A stretch of 64,000 bases of DNA. It comes from an uncultured Prochlorococcus sp. Its GTDB lineage: Bacteria > Cyanobacteriota > Cyanobacteriia > PCC-6307 > Cyanobiaceae. A program made the translations under genes and the position numbers. The notes under the pieces are model-generated. The model saw only the letters and a program-made list of their open reading frames with translations, was not told the DNA's origin and did not search any database. Location of the stretch: assembly GCA_902573565.1 (NCBI GenBank), contig CACGKI010000002.1, forward strand, positions 42,264 through 106,263. Reading direction: 5' to 3'. Positions 55,570-64,000 of the stretch are shown piece by piece (the stretch's first letter is position 1; each line of letters begins with the position of its first letter).

Positions 55570-57741
55570 TTACATTTTCACAACTTCTCCAACCTTGTAC
55601 CATTTATCCTTTAGAACATTTTCATATTTAGGATTGCAACTAATCAACAAGGGGCCACATGTTTGAGGATCTAATAGTAATGATATTATCTCGTTAAAAG
55701 TCTCTTGATCTAATAAATTTTCGTTTAAAAAATTAATTATTCTTTTTTGCTTATTTACTTTATAAATTTTGTCAAAAATTTCTTTATTAGATTCAAATAA
55801 AGTACTTTTTACATCTTTTCTTATCAAATCAAATATTCCAGGATAAGCTTTAAATGCGAATAAATCTAATAAAACTTTTATTGGCTCAAGATTATTTCTT
55901 TGCCTATACAAATTAGATGATTCAACCATTTCTTTAAGATGTCCAATAAATCCATATCCAGTAATGTCAGTAGCAGCATTAACTAATGATTCTCTAAATT
56001 GTTCTTGAAAAAGATAAATTTCATCAATCAGATATTGCTGACTCTTTACTAAATTATTAATTATTTCAGAAGAACTACCTAGCATATTAATATTTTGCAT
56101 TTGACCGGCAAAGTAAATCCCAACGCCCAGAGGTCTAGACATCATAAGAATATCTCCATTATTCATTCCAGATTTAAGCCATGGTTTTGCCCCATTTTTT
56201 AAAATACCTTGAACTGTTAAAGAAATGTCTATTCCTAATGAATAAGGTTTATTTACTAAACTTCTTGCCTCAAAAGTATGGCCTCCAAGTAATTCACCTC
56301 CATGATCCTCAACTGTTGATTTAATACCTTGAAGGGATTGAGAAAAGAGGAAACTCTGAAATTCCCTTGCAACTTTTGGTAATGAAATTAAAGCCTGCGC
56401 GGATGAAAGTTTTGCTCCGCATGCCCACAAATCTGAGCAAGCATGCAAAGTAGTAATTTTTGCATTAAGCCAAGGATCACTTACCAAAGCAGGAAATCCA
56501 TCTACACTTTGTAAGATAATATCTTGACCATTTTGATATATCTCAACTGAATCTTCAGGTGATGAGGCAAAAGAATTTAAATTAGATTTTATTAATGATT
56601 TATTCAAAACAAACTGAGGAATTTTAGCTGCACATCCTCTGCAATCATTCAATGAAATATTTTTTTCACTACTTTTCATAATTAGCCTTTTTGATCTGAA
56701 CTTTTTAATAAAGTTGAGATCAATCTTATACTTTAAAATCCAAAAAAGAAAAGAAGGGCCGAAAACAAAATTGCGATAAATAGCAAAAGCCTTTGGATGA
56801 TTAGTTGGAAATATATTTACTATTTGCAATCCAATCTTTTGAGGAAACCACTTTTTTAATGATCTACCATCTATATCTTTTTTTAGATTTTGGACTAATG
56901 TATTTACAACTCTTAATGCAAAAACTCCCGATGCTGGTCTTTTTGCTGAACCTACAACTGCGCAATCACCTACGGCAAAAATATCGGAGAAACGTTTTAT
57001 CTGTAAATTCTGATTTGTGATTATTCTGCCATGAGAATCGGAATCTAATAATTTTTTTTGTGCCCATAACGGAGATGTATTTCCAGTACATAAAAGAATC
57101 TTGCCATAATCAAAATTAAGTTTTTCAACTAAATCAATATTAGAATTCCGTAAACTTTTCAGAATTTTATTATCAATTTTTCTTGAATCACATAATAGTT
57201 TTAAAGGTCTATCTCCCCATCTTTTTCTCAAAGCATATGATACTTCAATTGCAGCAAGGCCACTCCCAACAATTACAAATGGAAGTTCATTAACTGAATC
57301 AAAAATGTCCTCTTTTAGTATTGAGTCATAAGCCCTCAAAAAAGGTTTAATAGAAAAAGCATTTCGATTTTTAACTAGTGATTCAAATTCCTTTGGAATT
57401 ATTGTTTTACTTCCATAATTAAGCACCAACTTCGAATAATTAATTGAAGGTCTATTACTTAAAACAATTTTCTTTAAATTGAAATCAATATCCTTTACTT
57501 CTTCTTCTATAAAAGATACTTTTGCATTTTTTGCTAAAGATTTTATATCAATTAAACTCTCTTCTAAAGTGATTGATTTTGAAATCACAGATGGGAATAT
57601 AGCCGAATAAACCAAATGAGAATCTCTAGATATAATTGAAACAGGAATTTCTGGCATTAATTTCGGAAACATAAACCATTTCTTCAATAAAGAAACATTT
57701 GAGTGTCCTCCTCCAATTAGTACCAGATGATTAAAAGTCAT
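55570..57741 (-). CDS. selD: Selenide,water dikinase fused to an NDH-2-like oxidoreductase
   Basis: 723 aa. The N-terminal part (1-355) is a pyridine nucleotide-disulphide oxidoreductase-like domain with GGGHSNVSLLKKW (FAD, about 10-22), VGSGLAAIEVSYALRKRW (NAD, 158-175) and AVGDCAVVG (256-264). The C-terminal part (about 362-723) is SelD with Cys370 and Lys373 in DCRGCAAKI, and GGELLGGHTFEARS. SelD makes selenophosphate for tRNA selenouridine or Sec. The fused domain may deliver reduced selenium. No SelA, SelB or SelU gene is in view. Confidence 0.9.
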   Translation of the reverse strand: MTFNHLVLIGGGHSNVSLLKKWFMFPKLMPEIPVSIISRDSHLVYSAIFPSVISKSITLEESLIDIKSLAKNAKVSFIEEEVKDIDFNLKKIVLSNRPSINYSKLVLNYGSKTIIPKEFESLVKNRNAFSIKPFLRAYDSILKEDIFDSVNELPFVIVGSGLAAIEVSYALRKRWGDRPLKLLCDSRKIDNKILKSLRNSNIDLVEKLNFDYGKILLCTGNTSPLWAQKKLLDSDSHGRIITNQNLQIKRFSDIFAVGDCAVVGSAKRPASGVFALRVVNTLVQNLKKDIDGRSLKKWFPQKIGLQIVNIFPTNHPKAFAIYRNFVFGPSFLFWILKYKIDLNFIKKFRSKRLIMKSSEKNISLNDCRGCAAKIPQFVLNKSLIKSNLNSFASSPEDSVEIYQNGQDIILQSVDGFPALVSDPWLNAKITTLHACSDLWACGAKLSSAQALISLPKVAREFQSFLFSQSLQGIKSTVEDHGGELLGGHTFEARSLVNKPYSLGIDISLTVQGILKNGAKPWLKSGMNNGDILMMSRPLGVGIYFAGQMQNINMLGSSSEIINNLVKSQQYLIDEIYLFQEQFRESLVNAATDITGYGFIGHLKEMVESSNLYRQRNNLEPIKVLLDLFAFKAYPGIFDLIRKDVKSTLFESNKEIFDKIYKVNKQKRIINFLNENLLDQETFNEIISLLLDPQTCGPLLISCNPKYENVLKDKWYKVGEVVKM

Positions 57742-57751
57742 TTACATCACT

Positions 57752-58645
57752 ATGAATAAAGAACATTTATTACCAATTGAAAAATCAAGATTAGGAGTGA
57801 TTGGTGGAAGTGGATTTTATTCAATGGATCAAATAGATTACTCAAGAGAAGTAGAAATCAATACTCCCTATGGTAAACCTTCTGATTCAATAAAAGTATA
57901 TAATCTTGGAAACCTAGAGATAGCATTTATTCCTAGACATGGCAGAACACATAGTTTAAATCCTTCTGAAATCCCTTACAAAGCTAATATTTGGGCCCTA
58001 AGATCAATAGGAGTAAGGTGGATTATTGCTCCATCAGCAGTTGGTTCATTACAAGAACAGATAAGGCCACTTGATATAGTAGTTCCAGATCAATTTATAG
58101 ACCGGACAAAAAATAGACCTGGAACCTTCTTTAACGAGGGAGCTGTTGCTCACGTAACTATGGGAGATCCCTTCTGCACAAATTTATCACGTATATTAAG
58201 TGAAATCGGAGAAAAAAATATTCCTGGCGGTAGACAATTGCATAGAGGGGGTATATACCTAGCAATGGAAGGTCCCGCTTTCTCAACCAGAGCAGAATCT
58301 AACCTATACAGAAGTTGGGGATGTTCAATAATTGGAATGACGAACCACACAGAAGCAAGATTAGCTAAAGAAGCTGAAATAGCTTACTCCTCCTTATCTA
58401 TGGTTACTGATTATGATTGCTGGCATCAAACTCATCAAGAAGTTTCTGTAGAGATGGTTTTGGATAATCTTAGATCAAATACTGAGGTTGCTAATAAAAT
58501 AATATTTGAAGTAGCTAAATTAATTGAAAAAGAGAGACCAAAAAGTAAGTCTCATTTTTCATTAAAAGATGGATTGATAACCCAAAAAGAAAATATCCCA
58601 AGTTCCACAATAGAGAAACTAAGGATATTTACTGATTCTTATTGA
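57752..58645 (+). CDS. mtnP: S-methyl-5'-thioadenosine phosphorylase
   Basis: Cleaves MTA to adenine and methylthioribose-1-phosphate. The 297-aa protein has LGVIGGSGFYSM (about 14-25), RHGRTHSLNPSEIPYKANIW (about 63-82), and MEGPAFSTRAESNLYR (about 171-186), the active-site set of the MTA/PNP family. It is divergent from selD by ten bases and convergent with psbJ. It returns MTA from polyamine and SAM reactions to methionine salvage. Confidence 0.93.
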   Translation: MNKEHLLPIEKSRLGVIGGSGFYSMDQIDYSREVEINTPYGKPSDSIKVYNLGNLEIAFIPRHGRTHSLNPSEIPYKANIWALRSIGVRWIIAPSAVGSLQEQIRPLDIVVPDQFIDRTKNRPGTFFNEGAVAHVTMGDPFCTNLSRILSEIGEKNIPGGRQLHRGGIYLAMEGPAFSTRAESNLYRSWGCSIIGMTNHTEARLAKEAEIAYSSLSMVTDYDCWHQTHQEVSVEMVLDNLRSNTEVANKIIFEVAKLIEKERPKSKSHFSLKDGLITQKENIPSSTIEKLRIFTDSY

Positions 58646-58688
58646 GCTTATTTGATATAAGTGATTATTAGGTCAAGGAAAGAATTTG

Positions 58689-58886
58689 TTAGCCTCCAGC
58701 TCCAACGCCTTGGTATGAACCATAGAAGAATATTCCTAAAACGAAGATAACTGCAATTCCACCTGCTGTAGCAACAAGCCATAGAGGAAGAGTTCCTTCA
58801 GTCCATCTTCTTTCCCATGCAACTGCTGGTCTACCGTCGGGAAGTCTATCTGGAATTCTTCCATCGGGTCCTTTTAATTTATTCAT
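58689..58886 (-). CDS. psbJ: Photosystem II protein J
   Basis: 65 aa with a charged N-terminus ([20 protein letters not shown]) and one span, [20 protein letters not shown]. It helps PSII assembly around cytochrome b559. Last gene of psbEFLJ. Confidence 0.95.
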   Translation of the reverse strand: MNKLKGPDGRIPDRLPDGRPAVAWERRWTEGTLPLWLVATAGGIAVIFVLGIFFYGSYQGVGAGG

Positions 58887-58895
58887 GATTTTAAT

Positions 58896-59015
58896 TTAAT
58901 TGAAAAAGTAACTGGAAAATAAAATTCCCAATACAAAAACTGATAATAAGCCTAAATAAAGGCTTGTACGATTAAGTTCAACTGGAACTTTGTTAGGATT
59001 TTCGTTTACTTGCAT
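58896..59015 (-). CDS. psbL: Photosystem II protein L
   Basis: Encodes [20 protein letters not shown], then [19 protein letters not shown]: 39 aa with one span. The ATG at 59015 is 11 bases after the psbF stop. A longer frame beginning upstream (to 59108) is an artefact that runs into psbF. It stabilises Q-A function in PSII. Confidence 0.96.
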
Positions 59016-59026
59016 GATAGTTAAAT

Positions 59027-59173
59027 TTATCGGGCTACGAATTGCATAGCAGCAATAGAACCTAGAAAAAATACTGATGGGATAGCTAGAGCGTGAACTG
59101 CTAGCCAACGGACAGTAAATATAGGATAAACGCGGACTTCCGCAGCCTGCATTGGAGCTTGAGAATTAGTCAT
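59027..59173 (-). CDS. psbF: Cytochrome b559 beta subunit
   Basis: Encodes [20 protein letters not shown], then [20 protein letters not shown]. The His in AVHALAIP ligates the haem with PsbE. 48 aa. The start is an ATG at 59173. Confidence 0.96.
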
Positions 59174-59175
59174 TG

Positions 59176-59424
59176 TTATTTTGTTCTTAAATCTAGTTGA
59201 GATTTAGCTTCATATCTTTGTGTTACGACAGGTGCTTTAGATTCAGATGATTGGAAATAACTATCTGGACGAGGAGTTCCGAAAGCATCATAGGCTAAGC
59301 CTGTATATACAAATAAGAAGCCTGCTATAAAGATAGCTGGTAATGTTACTGCATGAATAATCCAGTACCTAATACTGGTGATTATTTCAAAGAATGGGCG
59401 TTCACCCGTTGAACCTGCGGCCAT
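59176..59424 (-). CDS. psbE: Cytochrome b559 alpha subunit
   Basis: 82 aa from the ATG at 59424 ([20 protein letters not shown]); the GTG two codons upstream is unlikely. The haem ligand is the His in WIIHAVTLP (about residue 23). Essential for PSII assembly. First gene of psbEFLJ, with about 136 bases between it and ycf48. Confidence 0.97.
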
Positions 59425-59560
59425 AATCACAAATGTTTACCCTATGATCTTACAGTGTAAAATCATAAGTTCGCGAAGAAATTAACAGGTTGGTTACAGA
59501 CAGTTGCTAAATCTTTCAAAAATTAATTTTTTTTTTACTATTAACTCAAGTTATTCAAAG

Positions 59561-60577
59561 TTAGCTATTCCATTTAAGGATATAACCACGCTCGCCAAGT
59601 ACAAATCCTTTTGGATTGTCTAAAGCCTCCTTATCAAGAAAAACAATTTTTATGTAATTTGTTGGCAATTCAGAAGCAATAGGATCTTTATTCCAAGTTT
59701 TACCTTGATCTTTACTTACTATTAAAGTTCCATTACCCCCGCCAGCCCATATATCACCATTTGGATCCCATCCCATGTCTAAATAATTGTATCCATTAAG
59801 GATTGGTATAATAGGCTTCGACCAATTTTCTAAGTCATTAGTATCCTCATTAAATCTAATTTCTGCTCCTCTAGAAAGCATCCATAAACTTCCTTCTGGA
59901 TTAAAACCAATACTTTGAACTCTTTTGCTACTTGCTCTTTGGTGAGCTATCCATGCATCACTATCCTTTTCCAAAGTAGAAAAGAAATTACCTAGACTAC
60001 TTACACTGACATAATCTCCTTTGTTAGTTCTTCTTAAGTCTCTTACGCCTCCAGAACCAGATGCATCTACAACTTTTGCATTCCATGATTCACCACTATC
60101 TGATGTTTCATAAATAGCACCTGCAGTGGTAGCCAATTCTGCAACACCAGACTCTACGGTTGTTATTAGAAATGGTTGGCCTGGTAATTTGTTACCTAAA
60201 GATAAACGGGTCCAATTCTTTCCTGCATCAAGTGTATGCATAACTAATGAAGGCTGGCCTATTAACCATCCCTCTTCACCTTTAAAATCAATATCTAGTA
60301 GACGAAAGTTCTCTTCACTTGGTAAATCTAAACTTCTTTTTTCCCAAGTTTCTCCTCCATCATTAGATTCCATAATAAGTCTATTAGAACCTACTAAAAA
60401 TCCATTTTTATCATCTAAAAAATCAACATCTAAAGCATTAGCCTGGTCCTCAAACTGAATTGTTTTCCAAGGGCTGCTATCACTCATCTTTACTCCTGTA
60501 GATGAACAGCTGCTCAATACGAAACAAAGAAGAACTGATAAAAGAAGATTAGGAATACTAGTAATAAATTTTTTCAT
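59561..60577 (-). CDS. ycf48: Photosystem II assembly factor Ycf48/HCF136
   Basis: A lumenal lipoprotein that binds newly made D1 and helps form the early PSII complex. 338 aa with a lipoprotein signal (LSSCSSTG, lipobox Cys about 24). It has beta-propeller repeats of the form S-x-D-G-G-x-T-W, e.g. [38 protein letters not shown]. It lies between rubA and psbEFLJ, the conserved cyanobacterial order. Confidence 0.96.
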   Translation of the reverse strand: MKKFITSIPNLLLSVLLCFVLSSCSSTGVKMSDSSPWKTIQFEDQANALDVDFLDDKNGFLVGSNRLIMESNDGGETWEKRSLDLPSEENFRLLDIDFKGEEGWLIGQPSLVMHTLDAGKNWTRLSLGNKLPGQPFLITTVESGVAELATTAGAIYETSDSGESWNAKVVDASGSGGVRDLRRTNKGDYVSVSSLGNFFSTLEKDSDAWIAHQRASSKRVQSIGFNPEGSLWMLSRGAEIRFNEDTNDLENWSKPIIPILNGYNYLDMGWDPNGDIWAGGGNGTLIVSKDQGKTWNKDPIASELPTNYIKIVFLDKEALDNPKGFVLGERGYILKWNS

Positions 60578-60586
60578 TTATATATA

Positions 60587-61015
60587 TTAGTGCAAAGAGT
60601 ACAAAGAAAGGAACATAGCAGCAGCAAACGCCAGACCTCCAAAAATCAATATGTTTTTTTGTCCAGGAGGTAAACTATTAAAACCAAACCCATAAACTAA
60701 ATTTTCTTCAAAACCACTAGGTTTAGATTTAGGACCTATATCCTTATAAAAATTTTTACCCGCTCGACAAACAGGGCAAGCGAAGGTATCCCCATCCAAC
60801 TCTGAAAAGGGAGTGTTTTTAGGTATGTTTAATTTTTTATTTCCTTCAGACGGATCATAAATATACCCACAACTTCTACATTCGAATCTATTTTGTTCTA
60901 GATTAAGGACAGGTTGTTCAACTTTTACTTCTGAGAGATTTTCAGAAAGTTTTTCTTCCTCAAAGCCTTCAACTATTTTGTTTTCCTCAGAGGCTGGTTG
61001 AATGTTTTCACTCAC
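60587..61015 (-). CDS. rubA: Membrane-anchored rubredoxin
   Basis: Iron protein required for early PSII assembly. 142 aa with ligand pairs CRSC (46-49) and CPVC (80-83), the YIYDPSEG knuckle region, and a C-terminal span (about 120-138). The N-terminus is an acidic extension. GTG start. It is followed by ycf48 after nine bases. Confidence 0.95.
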   Translation of the reverse strand: MSENIQPASEENKIVEGFEEEKLSENLSEVKVEQPVLNLEQNRFECRSCGYIYDPSEGNKKLNIPKNTPFSELDGDTFACPVCRAGKNFYKDIGPKSKPSGFEENLVYGFGFNSLPPGQKNILIFGGLAFAAAMFLSLYSLH

Positions 61016-61092
61016 GGTTTATTATTGTTCTTTAAGAACTTTAAAAGATTTTGCTTAATTAAGCGACTTTTATTCAAAATTAATTTTTTAAG

Positions 61093-61455
61093 ATGTTTTT
61101 ATTAACTGGCTATGAATACTTTTTAGGTTTTCTTCTAATTGCCGCAGCTGTTCCAGTTTTAGCTCTAGTTACTAATCTCATCGTTGCCCCAAAAGGCAGA
61201 ACTGGTGAAAGAAAACTTACATATGAATCTGGAATGGAGCCTATTGGAGGAGCATGGATTCAATTTAATATCCGTTATTACATGTTTGCCTTGGTTTTCG
61301 TTATATTTGATGTAGAGACAGTATTCCTTTATCCCTGGGCTGTTGCCTTCAATAGATTAGGCTTATTAGCTTTTATTGAGGCTTTAATCTTCATTGCAAT
61401 ACTTGTTATTGCGCTGGCATACGCCTGGAGAAAAGGTGCTTTAGAATGGAGTTAA
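61093..61455 (+). CDS. ndhC: NAD(P)H-quinone oxidoreductase subunit 3
   Basis: 120 aa with three spans and the conserved loop [20 protein letters not shown] between spans 1 and 2. A membrane-arm subunit of NDH-1 near the quinone site. ATG start; ndhK follows after four bases. Confidence 0.97.
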   Translation: MFLLTGYEYFLGFLLIAAAVPVLALVTNLIVAPKGRTGERKLTYESGMEPIGGAWIQFNIRYYMFALVFVIFDVETVFLYPWAVAFNRLGLLAFIEALIFIAILVIALAYAWRKGALEWS

Positions 61456-61459
61456 AAAA

Positions 61460-62194
61460 TTGAATCCACAATTATCACCAAAATCAATAAGAGAAATTCG
61501 AGAAGGGACTTGCAACCCTCTTGGTGCACCCCAAGTAACTACAGATTTAAGCGAAAATATTATATTGACAAGCTTAGACGATCTTCATAATTGGGCCAGA
61601 CTAAGCAGTCTATGGCCTCTCTTGTACGGAACAGCTTGTTGTTTTATAGAATTTGCTGCCTTAATCGGATCTAGATTTGATTTTGATAGATTTGGATTAG
61701 TACCTAGAAGCTCGCCAAGGCAAGCAGATTTGCTAATAGTTGCAGGAACAGTAACTATGAAGATGGCTCCAGCCCTAGTGAGACTTTATGAACAAATGCC
61801 TGAACCAAAATATGTTATTGCGATGGGTGCTTGCACAATCACAGGGGGAATGTTCAGCGCAGATTCTACAACTGCTGTAAGAGGTGTTGATAAATTGATT
61901 CCAGTTGATTTATACCTTCCAGGATGTCCACCAAGACCAGAAGCAATTTTTGATGCTGTAATCAAATTAAGAAAAAAAGTTGGTAACGAATCAATCTTAG
62001 AGCGTACAAAAACTGAACAAACCCACAGATACATAACCTCTGATCATGAAATGAATCTTGTTTTCTCAGAAAATACAGGTGAGTATCTTAACAAAACCTC
62101 AACTAAAGTTATTCCTTCCTCCGAAAAAGAAATAATAAATGAATTACCTATGAATGAGGAAAAAGTTGAAATGATTAATAACGAAGAAAATTAA
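61460..62194 (+). CDS. ndhK: NAD(P)H-quinone oxidoreductase subunit K
   Basis: Carries the [4Fe-4S] N2-type cluster with Cys60-Cys61 (GTACCF), the Cys in GACTITGG, and the Cys in LPGCPPRP, all four ligands present. 244 aa, TTG start. The C-terminal 60 residues are a variable acidic tail. Its stop codon overlaps the ndhJ start by one base. Confidence 0.97.
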   Translation: MNPQLSPKSIREIREGTCNPLGAPQVTTDLSENIILTSLDDLHNWARLSSLWPLLYGTACCFIEFAALIGSRFDFDRFGLVPRSSPRQADLLIVAGTVTMKMAPALVRLYEQMPEPKYVIAMGACTITGGMFSADSTTAVRGVDKLIPVDLYLPGCPPRPEAIFDAVIKLRKKVGNESILERTKTEQTHRYITSDHEMNLVFSENTGEYLNKTSTKVIPSSEKEIINELPMNEEKVEMINNEEN

Positions 62195-62724
62195 TGGAAA
62201 AAGACGCTTTAACAGAATCCTCAGATGATTCAATAAAAAAAGAAGGCTTTATAAGTCAAAATTTATCTAGAGATGGTATTCCAAATCAATCATTAGATAA
62301 TGATCATATAGGAATAGAAAATATTTCTGTGGAACCAAGCAAACTATATGAAGCAGTATCTGCATTAAGAAATTACGGTTTCAATTATCTTCAATGTCAA
62401 GGTGGTTATGATGAAGGGCCAGGTAAAAATTTGGTTAGTTTTTATCATTTTATAACCGTTGATGATTTACAAAAACTTGAAAAGATTAAAGAAGTCAGAT
62501 TAAAAGTTTTTTTAAAGAGGGATTCTGACTTATCAATTCCAAGTTTATATGAAATTTTTAAAGGTAGCGATTGGCAAGAAAGAGAAACATTTGATATGTA
62601 TGGAATTAATTTTATTGATCATCCAAATCCTAAAAGACTTTTAATGCCTGAAGACTGGAGAGGATGGCCATTGCGTAAAGATTATATTCAGCCAGACTTC
62701 TATGAACTACAAGATGCTTATTAG
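62194..62724 (+). CDS. ndhJ: NAD(P)H-quinone oxidoreductase subunit J
   Basis: 176 aa with the NuoC/NdhJ signature [19 protein letters not shown] (about 128-146) and [15 protein letters not shown] at the end. A peripheral-arm subunit of NDH-1. It closes ndhCKJ; its stop shares TTAG with the convergent YvcK gene. Confidence 0.96.
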   Translation: MEKDALTESSDDSIKKEGFISQNLSRDGIPNQSLDNDHIGIENISVEPSKLYEAVSALRNYGFNYLQCQGGYDEGPGKNLVSFYHFITVDDLQKLEKIKEVRLKVFLKRDSDLSIPSLYEIFKGSDWQERETFDMYGINFIDHPNPKRLLMPEDWRGWPLRKDYIQPDFYELQDAY

Positions 62725-63998
62725 TTTATTTTCTTTAATTTGCGATATATAAACATAACTGCTCTAGCAAGCCTTCTAGGATCATGTCTAAGGGTTGGGG
62801 TTATTCTTTTTGAATATAAAGGAGCTTGCAAAACATAATAACCCTCAGATATTAATTTTTCTTTATTACACTGCACAGGTTCAGCTCCTTTACTTTCGTA
62901 ATAATCTACTAATGGAGACTTTTCGAATTGGACCTGAGATAAGATTGCGTTGAATATTCGAGTATTAACTCCAAAATTTGATAGTTGTTTTTCTATTGAC
63001 TTGATATGTCGATAAACATCAAGTCCATCTGTTTCGCCAGGCTGAGTCATCAAATTACTTATGTAAATTTTGGGAACATTACTTTTTAACAAAGCATCTA
63101 CTATCTCTGGCACTAACAAGTTAGGTAGTAAAGAAGTGTATAGACTGCCTGGCCCAAGAACAATCAAATCAGCGTCTTTTATAGATTCCAGAGCACTTGG
63201 GAGAGCAGGAGGATTTTCTGGTAGATAACCAATTCTCGAAATTAATTTTCTAGATTTGCTGATCTTGCTTTCTCCGAAAATCTTCTCACCATCTTCCAAT
63301 TCCGCCCATAACATAACGTCAATATTTGTTGCTGGTAAAACTTGACCTTGTACAGCTAAAACCTTACTCGAGGCTTGTACTGCTTTTTCTAAGCTTCCTG
63401 TAATTGTTGTTAGAGCTGATAAGAATAGATTTCCAAAACTATGACCCTCTAAACCACTTCCTCCTGAGAATCTATATTGAAATAATCTAGTTAAAATGGG
63501 TTCTTCATTAGATAAAGCAGCTAAACAATTCCTAATATCTCCTGGAGGTTGTACGCCCAATTGTTTTCTAAGAATTCCACTACTACCACCATCATCAGAT
63601 ACAGTTACGATTGCTGTTATATTACTGCTGTAATTTTTTAACCCTTTCAATAGGGTAGATAAGCCAGTACCTCCGCCGATCGCAACTATATTTGGACCTC
63701 TATTTAATTTACTCTTAACTCTTAATGCATCAACTAAAAATGTACTTTTTTCTGGAACAAGGGCTTTTTGTATAGAATTTATACTTCTATTTTGGCCAAT
63801 CCCGATTAATAAAAGTCCAACAACAAAAATTAGTGGCCCAAATAATGAAACAGGTAAAATACTCGTTAAACCCGTCATCAGCCAAAAAAACACTTCAATA
63901 AGCCAATATAGCGGTCTTAAATTTGTCCAAATCGCTAGACCTAATAATGAAGTTAAAAATCCTATTGCAGATGTAATCATCCATCTTTTTATTACCAA
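62721..63998 (-). CDS. YvcK/CofD-like protein, N-terminus possibly incomplete
   Basis: A CofD-fold protein with [18 protein letters not shown] (about 106-123), [18 protein letters not shown] (131-148) and [12 protein letters not shown]. Relatives (YvcK, GlmR) bind UDP-sugars and affect cell-wall precursor supply and gluconeogenesis. A membrane segment pair (about 9-70) precedes the domain, as in cyanobacterial members. The 5' end reaches the window edge: a TTG at 63998 or an ATG at 63980 are possible starts, or the gene extends further. Confidence 0.85.
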   Translation of the reverse strand: MVIKRWMITSAIGFLTSLLGLAIWTNLRPLYWLIEVFFWLMTGLTSILPVSLFGPLIFVVGLLLIGIGQNRSINSIQKALVPEKSTFLVDALRVKSKLNRGPNIVAIGGGTGLSTLLKGLKNYSSNITAIVTVSDDGGSSGILRKQLGVQPPGDIRNCLAALSNEEPILTRLFQYRFSGGSGLEGHSFGNLFLSALTTITGSLEKAVQASSKVLAVQGQVLPATNIDVMLWAELEDGEKIFGESKISKSRKLISRIGYLPENPPALPSALESIKDADLIVLGPGSLYTSLLPNLLVPEIVDALLKSNVPKIYISNLMTQPGETDGLDVYRHIKSIEKQLSNFGVNTRIFNAILSQVQFEKSPLVDYYESKGAEPVQCNKEKLISEGYYVLQAPLYSKRITPTLRHDPRRLARAVMFIYRKLKKIN

Positions 63999-64000
63999 TC

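Noticed and set aside
58896..59108. 70-aa frame covering psbL
   Set aside because: It is an artificial extension into psbF; the true psbL start is the ATG at 59015.

Overview
The window looks like the chromosome of a high-light-adapted Prochlorococcus. The DNA is AT-rich, the genes are compact, and there is one rRNA operon. It carries a picocyanobacterial photosystem set (psaE, petBD, psbM, psbBT, psbEFLJ, ndhCKJ), a plastoquinol terminal oxidase, and a degenerate phycoerythrin beta subunit with its CpeS lyase but no alpha subunit or phycobilisome genes nearby. Many very small genes and families largely confined to marine picocyanobacteria (DUF1651, DUF3303, DUF3764, DUF3104) point the same way. 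The clade call is an inference from gene content; no database search was run.

Layout. 0-4.3 kb: short hypothetical and DUF genes. 4.3-8.6 kb: thiamine salvage (tenA-thiD), a photolyase/cryptochrome-family protein, and prolyl iminopeptidase. 8.6-9.8 kb: a gene-poor stretch with a terminator, a possible ncRNA, and two small genes that appear broken. 9.8-22.6 kb: CPBP protease, ArfB, PrxQ peroxiredoxin, TatA, a stand-alone Nif11 protein, a carotenoid-isomerase-like oxidoreductase, PTOX, and many small membrane proteins. 22.6-27.1 kb: acetyltransferase, aldehyde dehydrogenase, LysM protein, psaE-mutM. 27.1-32.2 kb: rRNA operon on the minus strand (16S, tRNA-Ile, tRNA-Ala, 23S, 5S). 32.8-40.2 kb: neutral invertase, petBD, then ctpA, an HD hydrolase, minC, minD, minE, and tRNA-Thr. 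40.2-44.4 kb: psbM-prmC-tsaC-small membrane protein, a ferredoxin, and psbB-psbT. 44.4-49.4 kb: nrdR, rpsA, metK, a FGGY kinase, tRNA-Phe. 49.5-58.6 kb: VTT membrane protein, cpeS/cpeB, UvrD helicase, CCA-type nucleotidyltransferase, an oxidoreductase-SelD fusion, mtnP. 58.7-64 kb: the conserved rubA-ycf48-psbEFLJ module, divergent ndhCKJ, and a YvcK/CofD-like protein running off the end.

How the genes work together. Several neighbours form recognisable units: PSII assembly (rubA, ycf48, psbEFLJ, with ctpA maturing D1 and psbB/psbT/psbM supplying core subunits); electron transport (petBD, ndhCKJ, PTOX, psaE, ferredoxin); division-site placement (minCDE); translation quality and modification (prmC, tsaC, arfB, rpsA, CCA enzyme); and methionine/SAM/MTA metabolism (metK, mtnP). 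I saw no transposase, integrase, CRISPR array or prophage. The most unusual signals are the stripped-down CpeB that keeps the cysteine its lyase uses, the SelD fusion, a photolyase with a divergent flavin-pocket motif, a terminator fused directly to the next start codon, a polyglutamine (CAG)n gene, and a pair of small genes that seem to be decaying.
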